Source: Hydrangea macrophylla
Lineage: Eukaryota; Streptophyta; Magnoliopsida; Cornales; Hydrangeaceae
Length of the DNA: 64,000 bases
Reading direction: 5' to 3'
Assembly (NCBI GenBank): GCA_033977485.1
Contig: CM066988.1
Span: 78,588,669 to 78,652,668, forward strand
Position 1 is the stretch's first letter; each line of letters opens with the position of its first letter. Below the pieces are notes generated by a model. That model saw nothing but the letters and a program-made list of their open reading frames with translations. It was not told where the DNA came from and searched no databases. Shown here one piece after another: positions 35,186 through 47,801 of the stretch. Position numbers and translations under genes: made by a program.

Positions 35186-38030
35186 ATGCCTCCAAAAGGG
35201 ATAAATAAACTAGGAAAAACGAACAGGATGACCTGAACGTTACTGACCCACCAAAGGACGAGAGCACTGTCCATTCACCACAGGAGAGTGCCTTGGCTTT
35301 GGAAGCGGTGTCAGAGCTCATGAGACAGACCGTGGAACCTATGAGGCTAGACTATCATGCACTCCTAGGGTCTATGGGAAATTTTCAAACGCTGATTGAA
35401 CAGACGTCTGAGATACAAAAGGGCCAGAATAGGCTGATAACATCAGCGAAAAAAATGAATGCAACATTAAACAGTCAGGCTAGAATGATAAACCAACTCA
35501 TAACTACTTATGAGGCCAAAAATAACAAGGATCAGACCAGGGAATCTGCCTCTGGTGCATCGTGCATGAACGATAAGCCAAAAGATCAATGTTATGTATG
35601 CCCGAATCTCCGAGAACAGAACGGATCGGGCAGTACGGTAGTTACCGATCCCGCTGGATTGGCAACACCGGTATTTATTCAACCTTTAGGCCAAAATACA
35701 GACGTAATTGGCTATACAGAGCCCCCTACTCACGCTATTGGGGGGCAAACGGCTAATGATATGTTTTTGGCCTAATCAGGCCAATAACAACTAGTACAAA
35801 ATATCACCTCCTATGGCACCCCGTGTGGCAGTGCAACCCGTTGTTCCATAGGTTATCAACAGGGAAGAATTGGTTGAAGTCATTCATGAAAAATATGGCC
35901 CATTCATGGGGAGGATGGAGAGGCCGATGTATAGACGGGCATACACCCTGAAGTTGACCAAGTAAATTTTTTCCAAGGATAAAAGGTCCCAAACTTTACC
36001 TTGTTCTCAGGGTAAAGTGAACAGTCCTTTGTAGAGCATATATGCCGTTTCATAGTGCAATGCGGCCATGTGGGTATATAGTAGCGGCCCGTTGAAACTG
36101 AGACTGTTCCCAAACGCTCTTACAAGCATAGCCTTCTTATAGTATGTCAACCTACCCACTAATTCCATGCAAAATTGACAAGGGATGGAGGAGTTATTCC
36201 ATGGCCAGTTCTATAGGATTGAGCCTGAAACGTCATTGGCATACCTATCTAGGATGCTCCAACTAGTAAGGGAGACAATGGAGACCTATATAGCCCATTT
36301 TAGGAAGGCTAAGTATAGATGCCCGAAGAGGAATATGTCAAGATGGCTATGGGAGGGATGTCCTTTGAGCTTCACAAGAGGTTTGAAGGGACCGATTTCC
36401 GAGATCTATTCGAGCTGGCCACGAGGGCTACTCACTATGAGTGAATCCTTTTGGATGAATAGGAGAAGAAAAATTCATCCAAGGGTACATACTATATGGA
36501 TCCAAATTACGAGGTCCATCTGGCGGTTTGTGACCTCGAAACGAAAATTGATTTGGCTGAGTTAGTTTGTAAATGGCCAATAATATGCAATGCCTTAAAC
36601 AAGCCCGTGAATAATAAAGCTGCTGCGAAAAAGATGGCATTTGAGGCAGGAAAAAACAATACTATTGACATCACTATGGCCGATCAGATTTTTGACGCCC
36701 TTCTGGCCGAAAAAGTGATCAAGTTTAGTGATGGTCATCGAATCCCTAAGGCTGATGACATTAAAAATAAATGATACTATAAATGGCACAACTCTTGGAA
36801 ACACTCTATTAATAATTACGTGGTTTTTCGTAATGTGATACAGGAAAATGTAGAGAAGGGAGTATTCAAGTTTTCAGATAAAGCCATGGGTATTGATGCA
36901 AACCCGTCCCCTCATCATCGGTGCCAACATAGTGATGCCCGATCTGACTAGGTTGACCAGGCCCATGCTGAAGGTTAACTTATTGGAGATAAAGGAAGAA
37001 AGGCCGAAAGTAACAATTCATGAACTCCAGAGGACTTATCAGGAGAGAAAGCAAGCAGAATGCAAGGCCAAGATGGAAACGGCCCAGTCAAATACAGATA
37101 GTTTGATCACCAATTTACAGTGATAGTTGGATCTGATAGAGCAAGGCCTCTGCCTAAGGTGTAAGGCCGATATCAAGAAAGTGACCTCGAGCCCAAGCAA
37201 AAGGCTGAGGGTGAATAAGCACCGCGAGCGCAGTTCGAGAAGGTCAGTGCACGAAAGGCTTATGTTGCCTAGGCAAAGTCAGTTTAAGCCCAAATGACAA
37301 CCAAAATTGTCACCAACATTGCAAACTGGATTAAAAAATTAAGGCCGGTTGGGGTAAGGCATCATCAGATGTTTTCCAAATCAAATATACTAGAAAAGGG
37401 ACCAACCTTGGACATACGTTCAAGGATGGTAGTACTACTAAGGGTAAATGAGGAAAAATGGCATCATGCTGAACATCTTAAGTTCCCAACATAACCCAGG
37501 TATAGTAAGTCCCAAAAAAAGAGGTACCAACGAGCAAGGCAGGCTGAAAGGGAAAGATAGTATTGGAAAGATCGGGCTAACAATCCACCAAAGATTATGC
37601 GACCCTACGTACCAGATTCCTTGATACATCAGATATTGGAGCAAAGCGAGGCCGACAAAAACAAAGGAGTCGGACAAACCCCAGAACACTGTAAGATTGA
37701 GAAGATTAAGGAGGCCAATGATTTTTTAGATTCGAACGATTCAATGATTCAATTCAGGACCATTCCAAAGGAACTATCTCCAAATATGTTGTTCAATCTG
37801 CCCATGTCTTTCATAGACAAGCCAGATCAACCAGCGGCCCTGGAAGGTGATGTGGTAGCAGATCAGGTTAAGAGGCAACAGTCATAGAAGAGTTGTTCTA
37901 GAATGGTGGCAAAACTATTAGACCTGAAATAGTAGAGGCATATTGAAGGGGTCCCAATAAACAGAATTCTTGTCGATGGAGGATCTACTATCAACATCAT
38001 GCCCCAAATCATGCTAAGGGTTCTCCAAAT
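35186..38030 (+). pseudogene. Gag and protease start, degenerate
   Basis: The first ATG is at 35186 (MPPKGINKLGKT), but a stop follows within 20 codons. 35293-35775 is a Gln/Asn-rich open block. 36185-36330 has the gag core FHGQFYRIEPETSLAYLSR...YIAHFRKAKYRCP, typical of Tat/Athila-like gag. 36600-36900 continues with the gag C-terminus (KWHNSWKHSINN, VIQENVEKGVFKF). 37960-38020 reads INRILVDGGSTINIMP, the start of a retroviral-type aspartic protease with its catalytic Asp. The coding sequence then stops at a junction near 38020, where antisense-gene sequence begins. Several stops and frameshifts separate these parts. Confidence 0.8.
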
Positions 38031-40969
38031 TGCATCACCATTTGCCGAGCATTGAGGTAAGTTTCGGCCTCAATTTCAATAGTAGAGGCCGATCGATCCA
38101 AGATATGACAGCCCGGTAGCCATTCTTGGATCTCTTGTATCATAGAGAGTTGCCTATTCGAGAGTAAACGATCAACCACAAGAATGTTCAGGGCAGTATC
38201 AACATCAACAGCAGATGGAAGATTGGTCAAAACATGGTTAGCTAGCCTAAGGAGAAGGTCCTTTGACCATTGAAGGTTTGAGGGTGAGGCGGCCTCGGGC
38301 TCGAAGGCTCCCAGGTCGAATGTTCCCAGGTCCAGACTGGTGAAGAAAGCATCGAAAGGAATAAATGGTGCTGGACCCAATGGAACCGCCTATTCAAGAA
38401 TCCAAAGGTTTATAATACTAGCAAAAGATAGTGGAAATATGCTCGAACGTAGAAAAAATTACTTGGGCAGGTGAGGATGTGGAAACTGGTATATCTTGAG
38501 AAGGTACAACAGCCTCGCTGCTGGGCTGTGAGGTGGAAAGTCAGGACAATTGCTGACTTGGCACAAGGGAGGTGCCACAACTGTTCCCTCCACCACAACT
38601 CCAACCCCCGCGCCCGTTGGATTTTGTTCGTCAATGCTCAGGGCCGACTACTCCAAAGGAACAAAAGTAATGGGATTGGCTGCTACAGTCTTGTCCATAA
38701 CATCTACGACCGATTCTGTTATAGCAGTAGGGTCAGTCTTGTTGATCAAGTCATCTTTAATCGATCCTACCACTTATTGGACCATTTTTTTGACCTCTTC
38801 TCTGGCTGTCTCCATAGTTGCATCACCTCCAAGTAAACTTTCACTGCTGGAAGAGAGAATCACTTGCTCTGGTGCATCGTCTTCAGTTGGATCAGCAGCA
38901 GCATCTTCGTCCAAAGGAGTCATTGAAGGAATAATCCAGAGCGGAATCGAGCCCCTAATGGCGACCTCTTCAAGAACGACCTGAGCCCATTCAACTGCGA
39001 TGGGAACCAGTAGAGAAGGTGGTGCAGTTTGCGGTTGGGCTTCAAAAGGTGGAGCTAGTGGTAAGATCTGCTGGGTTGGCAAGACTTCATCATCAAAGTC
39101 CTCATCCACCAGCTAAAATGGAACAGAAAAGGAGGTTAGTAAGAATAAGGTGAATTAGCCTACCAGAAAAGAAAAGTAAGGAGGTATAGAGAATACCTGA
39201 GTAGTCGTGGTTGTAGTCTTTTTCTCTTTTTGCCGGCTCTTTGCCAGTTATCTTTTTGGGAGCTGGCCTCTTTGCAACTTATTTTCTGTGGGCTGTGATA
39301 GGCGTAGCAGTAGGTTCGTCAGCCATAGCTGCTGATGAGATGTTGAAAGGATGCAACGCCTTAGCAGCAGAAGTTTTAAATATGTTGGAAGCCCGTTCAG
39401 ACCACCAATAGTTGAATTCGTCTGTAGCAATCGGCCGAAGTTGAAATAGTTGAAAAGCAAAGGCTTTCTTGAGTTTATCGGACCGATCACTGAATTTCTT
39501 TTGCCTGCTCATCAGTCAGATTAGTAGTTGTGGTAGGAGGAACGGGTACCATTTGGGAGAGCCAGAACTGACGGGCAAAAGTGGGGCAAAGTAAACTTCC
39601 ACTCCACACTTGTTATTGCTGCGGTGAATGGACGGATTGTAGAGGATGTCTCTAGCTACTAAGTAGCTAGAAAATACTTCATTATAGGTGACCTGGGTGC
39701 CCGAACCCCAGTTGGCAGGGTTGTTTGAAGTTGAAGAAATGGGCGAAAGTGAAGGGAAAAGAAAGGTAGAAAATCGGAAGGGGTCTGATTGGAGCATCCC
39801 TCATAGAAAAAAGCGAAACATTCCTCAAAGGAGTGAGGAGAAGGGACAACGTCCATGCAGCCGACGACAAAAATGGAAACATTGGTTAGTCCCCGGGATA
39901 GAGGCAGGTGCGCAATAAAATATAATGTAGCCAAAGCTACAGAATCCAGATCGGGTTACCGCCGGATTGGAAGCCGGAGTCAATAAAATCTGTCACACCA
40001 CGAACCAGGTGTGCCCAGACCATAATAGCCAAAGCCAATGGTTGACCCGCGGCTAGGGCCAGAGCTAAGGATGTGTATTCCCTGGTGATAGCCTGGCTGG
40101 CCGAGCAGAAGAGGTACCTGTTTAACCAGTAGATTAGGAAGGCAGTGTACTCATCGTCCGACACCTCTGTTCCTTCTACGCCCATATTGGTAGTGATAAA
40201 TGGCCCATACACAGTAATGGGTCTAAGTGAAACGACCCCATCCCTGATTGATTCGCTCTAAGGATAGGCAAAGCTGGCCGCTCCTACGTCGAGACCTAGT
40301 CTGACCTCCGGCCCGTGAGGAAATAGCCCGGTCAGATAACTGATGTCCTTTATGGTAGGTCCTATTGGCCCGCAACGAAAGAGGAATCCATTGCAGGATT
40401 GAGACCAAAATAGAAGAGAAGAAAACAGGAGAGGTCGATCGATCTCGAGCTTTAACCGGCTCAATACAATAGCATCATGGATTCCCGTTCGCTTCCAGAG
40501 GTCGGCCTTGGAGGTCGATACCCTAAGGAGTCATTTATCCTAGTCTATGGAAGGTTGGGGCCAACCTCTGATGGGATGTGTGGATGTCGAGTCATCACTC
40601 CAACGGGAAGGGAGTTGAAGGAAGGCTTTGTTGGCTACTGGTGGGAAGTAAGGAACGAAGGTTGTTGGAGGATCATCGTGGAACACCGCATCAAAACCAG
40701 GCGCCACTAGCATCCCGTCGGAAGAGGAGCAGTTGGTAAACTAATTGGTGGAAATGGCGGAGCCATGGGTTTTGGCTAGTTACCTAATTTTCCTGCACCG
40801 ATTTTGAGGAGGAGGAGCATCCAAAAATGATTTTTTTTGCTTTGGATGATGCTGCCAGAGCAGTCTTAGGAGCCATTGCTGTGGGTAGTGGTGGAGGTTT
40901 GCTCACCGGAGAAGATGAAGTCTTTAGAGAGATAAGCTCTGAGTTGCTAAGAGAGAGAGGAAGACGCAA
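38009..40969 (-). pseudogene. Antisense gene with plant mobile domain (aminotransferase-like PMD), degenerate
   Basis: Read on the minus strand from an ATG at 40969 (MRLPLSLSNSEL...), a Ser/Lys-rich N-terminus is followed by the PMD core. Block 40464-40258 has FSSLLFWSQSCNGFLFRCGP and ISYLTGLFPHGPEV. Block 40212-39937 has DDEYTAFLIYWLNRYLFC and YTSLALALAAGQPLALAIM. Block 39934-39659 has an Fxxx-rich hydrophobic continuation. Acidic and Ala/Pro-rich blocks at 39109-38774 and 38380-38009 form the C-terminal tail. Frame changes near 40250, 39600 and 39280 are either introns or damage. PMD proteins occur as host genes and inside plant transposons; in host plants some act in silencing. Its role inside a retrotransposon is unknown. 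Confidence 0.75.
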
Positions 40970-41145
40970 ATGATTTGGGAAAGTGGGAAGGCTTTTGGAA
41001 ATCCCACCATTTTATCCGCCTCAGCATTTAATGTGGAGTGACTGGTGGGATTCTCGAGATCTAACAACCTCTGTATACTGGACACGTGGCAGTTTTAAAT
41101 TCAAAATGTCACATCAATCAAGGGCGAGATGATTGACATGACCTT

Positions 41146-41156
41146 TTGGGGGCAAT
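41146..41156 (+). other. Polypurine tract of the gag-only Tat derivative
   Basis: TTGGGGGCAAT directly before the 3' LTR. G-rich rather than fully purine, but at the right place. Confidence 0.5.
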
Positions 41157-42424
41157 TGTTTGCACCCAAAAACTATCAAAGGATTTTGGCCCGAATGAGG
41201 CGGAATCAGGCTGGCCCAAAGTTGAGAATGGTGTGATCGGGCCCAAGAAGGCATGTGATTCATAAGGGCAAAGCACAAGTAATATGGAGCCCTATAGGTG
41301 ATATGGGTCAGATGCTATCCAATCGACACCATACTTGAAATAAGTGAGCAACGGTAAGTGTTGCAGCCCAATTGGGTGAGTTAGCATGATTAATGTTCAT
41401 CGGGCATTCGTGAGAAGAATGGTTGGCCCGATGATACAAAGGGTGGTTGGGCTCAAGGGGTAAACGTCATGTAGTACAAACAGATAATGCGTAAACTGAG
41501 GATATGGAGCCCGTTAGGTGATGATAGTAGCACACACGACGATTGGACACCATATTCGGAGAAAGTAGTAAAGGCTGATTGTGAGAGCACAATTGGTCGG
41601 AAGCACAGGTAAAATCGTCATCAGACTCATATGCATCAGAATACATGAGAAGTGGAAGTTGAGCGAACCCAATTGATATAGCGGTTCTGTTCCTGGCTGT
41701 CAGGGCAAATGTCATCCTGAAATTCAGGAAGCAGAGTCCTTTTTGGAATGGGATTGAGCGCGTCCAGCTAGATACGGAGAGATGACCTTGAGAATATTAG
41801 GATTGACTTAATTAGGATGAAGATAAGGAAAGAGTTTGGAAATAGGAAGGAGTCTGCGATCAGTATTTTGCTTGGAACGCAAGACAAGGAATCCTTGCCA
41901 TATCAGGATTGTTCTAAGGCTGCTATAAATGCAAAGGTAGGCCAACTGTGTAGAGGACTCCGCGTCATCTTGAAAACAGCACTCAAAGCATTCTTTACAG
42001 CAGTCAAAGGCATTCAACTTTGTGTTTCAAAGCTCTACATCCATAGCAATAGGTCCTGCCCTTTTTGTTATTTTTTTTCACTATTTTTATTCCTTGGCAC
42101 AATCAGAGCATGTTATGATTCTGTTATGTTTTTGTTAGTATTTTCCAAACATTCAATAAAATATCTTCGTATTTTATTAATCGTTTGTGATTGTATAATT
42201 GGTAAACTCTAGCACTAACTGCTCTTGCACTAATTGGCTTGTGCGCTTCAATGTTGCCATAAAATTTTTGGTGAGGGTACTTTCCTACTCATCACACACA
42301 AACGTTTAGTTAGAAATCAGGTATCAAAGCCTTGAGTATCACTCACTCAAGCATACAGAAAATTAGTTTGTACACACCGAGCCCATTTGGCTCTAGTACG
42401 CCCGCGCAAAACTACAAGCAAATA
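41157..42424 (+). repeat. 3' LTR of the gag-only Tat derivative
   Basis: 1,268 bp, partner of 33898-35150 with many substitutions and a short insertion (TAACTGCTCTTGCAC near 42217). TATA box TATAAAT at 41924-41930. Several GCCCGAT motifs seen in the 5' LTR have mutated here. Confidence 0.9.
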
Positions 42425-42429
42425 ATAAA

Positions 42430-43607
42430 CAACTCAACATGCTCATATAAACATCACACAGTGCTTTCACAATAAAATTGGACCTAATTTAATCACATGA
42501 ATTTTACCCAATAATAAACTAAATTAGTTTTATTACGCTAATTAACATACTTTTACATCCCAAATGAACTCAAGTATGGAGGCATCCATATATGATAATT
42601 AATGTTACTCACCTCTTGAAATCGCTCCTAAACTTGAGATTGAAGTTCTATTATGCTTTAGGTAAATCCTACACAATTTTGTTAAACTAAATGTTACCAA
42701 CCCATTTGGGTTACAAAAAATCTATCGATTAAACTCAAATTAAATCATACCATAAGGCCAGGCTTACCCCCACGAGTCCAAATATGACTTCGTATCACGA
42801 TTTGGGCAACATATGACGAAGTTATGGCATCGGGAAGGTGAGACCCTCCCTTTCTCTCTGTTCTTTCTCGCTCACTGTTTGTATTCTCTGTATCCTTTAC
42901 TTGTTTTTTCTTTTTGATTAACATGCTAATATACATATATATTATACATATCACATACCACCACCGCCACCAAACACACTCACACGCCCACATTTGTTTT
43001 TTTTTTCTTTGTTTCTTTTTTTTTATTATTATTTTATAATAAAGATGGTGAGTCACCTTCACGGGGTGTCAACTCGAGAGCCTCTAAACCAAACATTGGT
43101 TTATTCCATTTACACCCCCACTACTTTCTAAAGCCTTATTGTAACACCTAAACTAATTATATTACTATCCTAATATCTAAGTGGGTCTATATCTATGTCA
43201 TGTGTGTTTTCCAAATGTGGTCCTAAATATTATATGAAGTTACTAATTAACCTACTCACTATGTCACATGCCCAAAGTGGTCCCATAAATAATCATGAAT
43301 AATAATAGAATATTAAAGCACCTAACATTTTATCAATTAAACAATCACATGGCAAAAACATGTATTGCAATGTACACATTTAAAATTACATGTCTACCAT
43401 TTAATCACAGAAATGCAACTAAATGCAATTTATTCAATCTGGACCTCCTGTGGGTCCCATTTTCATATATGTTCAATTGTGCCCTTTATCAAGCACTTAT
43501 CACTTCGGGGTAACTGGAACTTACCCAAATCATCACATGCAATTAATTATACTAATTAACGCATGTCAAAATAAATATTAACACCATTTTTCGGGTATGG
43601 GTATTAC
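42430..43607 (-). repeat. LARD-like left LTR, segment 3
   Basis: Aligns to 48914-49436 up to about 42959, then continues to the LTR end GGTATTACA at 43607. The partner of this last part lies outside the window, because the right LTR is split by the Ogre-like insertion. Without insertions the LTR would be about 2.29 kb. Confidence 0.8.
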
Positions 43608-45930
43608 ATCTCTCCCTCCCTTTTAGGAAGTTTGTCCCCAAACTCTTCTCACCTTACGAATGAAATAGATGCAAGTGTTTTCCCTTTAACCTCTACTGGT
43701 TCATATGCAACAACATGATTATAGAACACATTACACCCACTAGTGTGACCACAATCGCAACTGATTGGTCCCCATTCTTTTCAATATTTTTAATTGACGT
43801 ACTGGAATTTCAATCTCACTTGGTTCGTCGGACTATACCATTTTCTGAAGATAAAACTTTGAGAAATATTTCTCTTCCCACAGTAGTCATATCCCCCAAT
43901 CATTCAAAAACTCAATTGCCTTTATTATATTTCCCTAACAAGCACAAACGAGTAATAAACATCTCGTGAAAATTTCACTTTCATTGCTTCTTGCAAAACT
44001 CCAAAATTTCTTCATAATCGACTACTTTCTTCTAGGATGACAGGTGTTATTACTACATAATTGCGTAATTCTTTTCACATATAGGTCATTTAATCCCAAC
44101 AAATCCGAAGTTTCAATCAATACCACAATCTAATTGGGACAACTTGTCCACAATCATTTATATGACAACACCTAATTCTTGTTAACTTTGGCAATCCCAT
44201 TATGAAATTTACTAAGGTGAATATTCAATTTCAGATTGTCAATAATATCGATCATAATAACCCCATGAACCTTCATTATTTTTGCCCTTATACCACACAT
44301 TGCAAAGAATGCTTTATATTTATCATCTGAAAAGCAACTTTCTCAATATCTTAGTTGATACTTTTACCTGATAGAACTTTAAATGCCAAATCAATCTTCA
44401 AAAAGACTTATGTCTTTGTAACTAATTACTAAGTCATCATATGCAATGAAATGCAATTAGTAATGTCGCATACCCAACTACTAACGTATTATATACTCAA
44501 ATCTCATTATATACTTCAATATTTCTTCTGAACTCATTTCCTTGAGCTATCTTCACTCAAAGTACATACCTGATCTTGAGATTCTGACACATTTAACTAT
44601 AGAGCAGTGTTCAATCATTTTCCTTTCAATACTATATCATAAATTTCTAAAACAGAAACTCAAAAGTCAATTTTTGCTCATCTATGATAGTAATGTTGGT
44701 TGACCTCAATTTATTATTATCATTCCTTCTCCAATTTGTAGAACAAATTATAGTTTCTAATAAATTTTGAATCTTGACTCAAATCCTTTCTGAATAGTCA
44801 ACGCACACAACAAACCCCCATTGATCTCTGATTCGAGCACCAACAACCATTTTATCTTCATCTGATTAATATAAAATTTTAAACTGTAGCCACCATGAGT
44901 TCCAACTATCTTCCGTACCAAGTATTCAATAGTCATTGTACAACTAAATATTCCAAGTCACGACAAATAATATAAACTTCTGGCTCGCAAGAATATTACT
45001 ATCAAATGATCAATATAAAAAAATACCATGAATTCTAAATCTTGTACCAGATAATTCATTCTATGAATTTTCAACCACATGCAGTATAAATTACTATTGT
45101 ATCAACATATAACCCAATCTCAACACAAACCTTTGCAATAATAATATCAATATCATCATAAACCAATCAATCTCGTAACTTTAAATTCATGTCACATTCA
45201 TAAGTCCTGATTGATTAACGACACCCATAAAATCTCTCTTTTTAACCACATATTCTAGAAATATAACTCATCCACTAGATGTTCAACATAAGGCAAAGCT
45301 TCACAATTCTCAAACTATTCAGATTATAGAACTTACCTATCTTTCGGTTTACGCTGTCTACGGTTTATGATGTCTATGTCCCAATAAATAAAAATCGATA
45401 TAACATTTGTCCCCTCCTTGTAGCACTTACAATCAATAAGCAATTGTTTTTGTCATGATAAACTTAAATATTAACATTCCTTACTCTCAAATTTTCTCCT
45501 GTTTACTCAAGTGTGCAATGCCCTTTTAAAGGTGTCACTTATATGTAAACAAGATCACTCGTTGATCTCTGACTGTAATTCTAAGCAACAAGCGATGAAC
45601 TACCATTTTTTCAATGTTAGAATTCTACAACATCATACGTTCGAGGAATACAATATTCACCAGTTATTGTGACTCAATATCTTACCTAAAGATATCCAAA
45701 ACATGTCTTTAAAATAAAGTGCTTCATTGTCCTTTCATACTCACTTTATAATCAAGAAAATCCCAACTCAATTCCCAAGAAATAAATTGATACTCCTAAT
45801 AACCCATTAACCAAATCATGTACCCGCAGCGGACAGTACTAAAAATTGGACATAGAAAATCACAAGTTACTTCCAGACCTTTTTTTTTTCAAAGTCATTT
45901 GGAATTCATTTTAAAATATGATATTCCAAC

Positions 45931-46143
45931 TAGGGGTGTAAGCAAAAACCGAAAAACCGAACCGACCGACCAAACCGAACCGAACGGTCGGTTTTCAAAA
46001 AAATACCCTAAGCTAAAAAACCGAACCGACTGCCCAAAACCGACCAAAAACCGAAAAAACCGACCGAACCGACAACTTCGGTCGGTTTTCAAAACACGAA
46101 AAAACCGACAAAAACCGACCGAACCGACCGATTTACACCCCTA
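45931..46143. mobile_element. hAT-like MITE
   Basis: 213 bp with terminal inverted repeats TAGGGGTGTAA and an 8-bp target-site duplication attccaac (45923-45930 and 46144-46151). Length of duplication and terminal sequence fit the hAT superfamily. The interior consists of repeated AACCGA and CGGTCGGTTTTCAAAA units in both orientations. It has no transposase. Confidence 0.88.
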
Positions 46144-47783
46144 ATTCCAACTTAAAACTAAATTAACAAAATAAGGTACTCATCTGAGCTTCCTAGCCCA
46201 ATAGCATTCATTTAAAATCTCTCTCCATGCATAGAATAAAAACATTTACACAACTATCATATAATCAAAATATTTTCCATTAGTAACTACCTTAAACAAC
46301 AATTAAAATACCTACATTTGATTAAAACTATTTTCACTAGTTTCCCCTTCTACCCAATTTAGGTCAAATCCAACCACTTCCTTATATCAAAATATTTTTA
46401 AACACTTCCTGATTCACAATATATCATTTTTTTTTTCAAAAAAGATGATTTCAAAATATTTTCTACTCAATTAAACATATATAAACTCCCTTAACATCAT
46501 TCAAATATCTCAAAAAAAAATTTATATATAATTAGTAACTAAATCCAAAGCCTGAAAGTTTTCAGTGATATACTAGGATACCTAACAATTGCTACAGTGC
46601 GGTGCAATAGTTAGATCTCGATTACTTACATATAAAGTACAAAGAAATAATAAGAATACTATTGCCTGATACACATGGTGGTTGAACGGATCTTGGAGTA
46701 GTTTGGATATCTAAGAGAATACTATTTATTAAACTTGTAAACTCATTATCAAATTCAAATCTCTAATAGAAAATTTCGATACCCCGTATAGCCAATCAAC
46801 CCAATAAGTTGTCCATAAAACACAAATACTCAGTCTTGATCAGAATCAACCATATCCTTAAGCAGAAAATAAAAATTTATAATCGTAGTGATACCCAATA
46901 ATTAGGAACACAATAGGAAAGTCTGTTACTCTTAGTTAACCCTAAATCTACTATTCATGCTGACACGTTGGAGAACCAATCATTATTCGATAATAAAAGA
47001 GACATCCGAAAGAATAGAAATAAATAAATTTATGTTAATAGATTCCTCAAGAAGCCGATATAACCCAATTAGAGTTGAGAGATTCCTCAACAACCCAAGA
47101 TAACTGAAATGACTGAATGAATCCCCAAATATCTTATCACCTCGACAAACTCAATATTTCACCCTCAATCCCAAGAGAATATATATATATATATGGAGCT
47201 CGATAAATACTCCCCAAAATTATTACCGAATAAATTGATAAATAAGAGATAACAATAATACCGTATCTGCTCATGATGCCCATATAAATCATAAGAAATC
47301 CAGATACCCAATTTCTTTCCAGAAAATAAGAAAGAATCTTCACTAATAATAATACCCGATAACATTCGGGAAGAAATCCATACCCACAATTGTAATCCAA
47401 TACTCAATAACTCTTCATTAAGTCAATACCCTTGATAATATAATATCAGTCAAATTATTTTAGGATGACTAACTCAACTCTTGATTTCTAAACCCAAATT
47501 CCACTAATATTCTCAAACTCGGGTTTTTCTCAATCCCCCTTTCCAACTCAATCAATTCAACATATGGGAAAAACATTTCCCTTTATGCTCCATTTTATTA
47601 CAATAAAGCTTTCAACCACCTTTCCACATATTATAATATGTAGAATGCATGCAACGTGATATGCATGCTCAACAGCATTTAAAGAATGCTAATTTAAATG
47701 TGTATGCATGATCATGCAACTATGCGTCATTTTATTCAACTTACAGGTCGTATTCGCTCTCGTCCCCAAAGGCTAGAACCTAC

Positions 47784-47796
47784 TGCTCTGATACCA
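47784..47796 (-). other. Primer-binding site of the LARD-like element
   Basis: Plus strand TGCTCTGATACCA, so TGGTATCAGAGCA on the minus strand, matching the initiator tRNA-Met complement. Five bases separate it from the LTR that begins at 47802, which marks that LTR as 5'. Confidence 0.9.
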
Positions 47797-47801
47797 CTAA
47801 T

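Larger units (their letters stand above)
33898..42424 (+). mobile_element. Tat-lineage gypsy derivative, gag-only with antisense PMD gene
   Basis: LTRs at 33898-35150 and 41157-42424 (TGTTTRCACCC...AAGCAAAYA) flanked by ataag (33893-33897) and ataaa (42425-42429), one base changed. The uninterrupted site ataag is seen at 48909-48913. The interior has degenerate gag, then a protease start, then a minus-strand gene with a plant mobile domain, then the 3' LTR. Reverse transcriptase, RNase H and integrase are absent, so it is a non-autonomous deletion derivative that would have needed help from a relative. The antisense gene in front of the 3' LTR fits the Tat lineage. Confidence 0.85.
43608..47801 (-). 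other. Interior of the LARD-like element, no coding sequence recognised
   Basis: 4.2 kb of AT-rich sequence between a purine tract (plus strand TCTCTCCCTCCCTTTTA at 43608-43624) and the primer-binding site. Short frames only; no gag, protease, reverse transcriptase or integrase motif could be read on either strand. It contains the hAT-like MITE at 45931-46143. It could be a true LARD or a fully decayed chromovirus interior. Confidence 0.6.

Noticed and set aside
45818..46144. Arg/Asn/Pro-rich 108-codon frame
   Set aside because: Most of it is the AACCGA repeat inside the hAT-like MITE; no domain and no independent support.
47784..47796. tRNA-like match (GCTCTGATACCA)
   Set aside because: Only the end of initiator tRNA-Met is matched, next to an LTR; it is a primer-binding site, as is the similar match at 56715.
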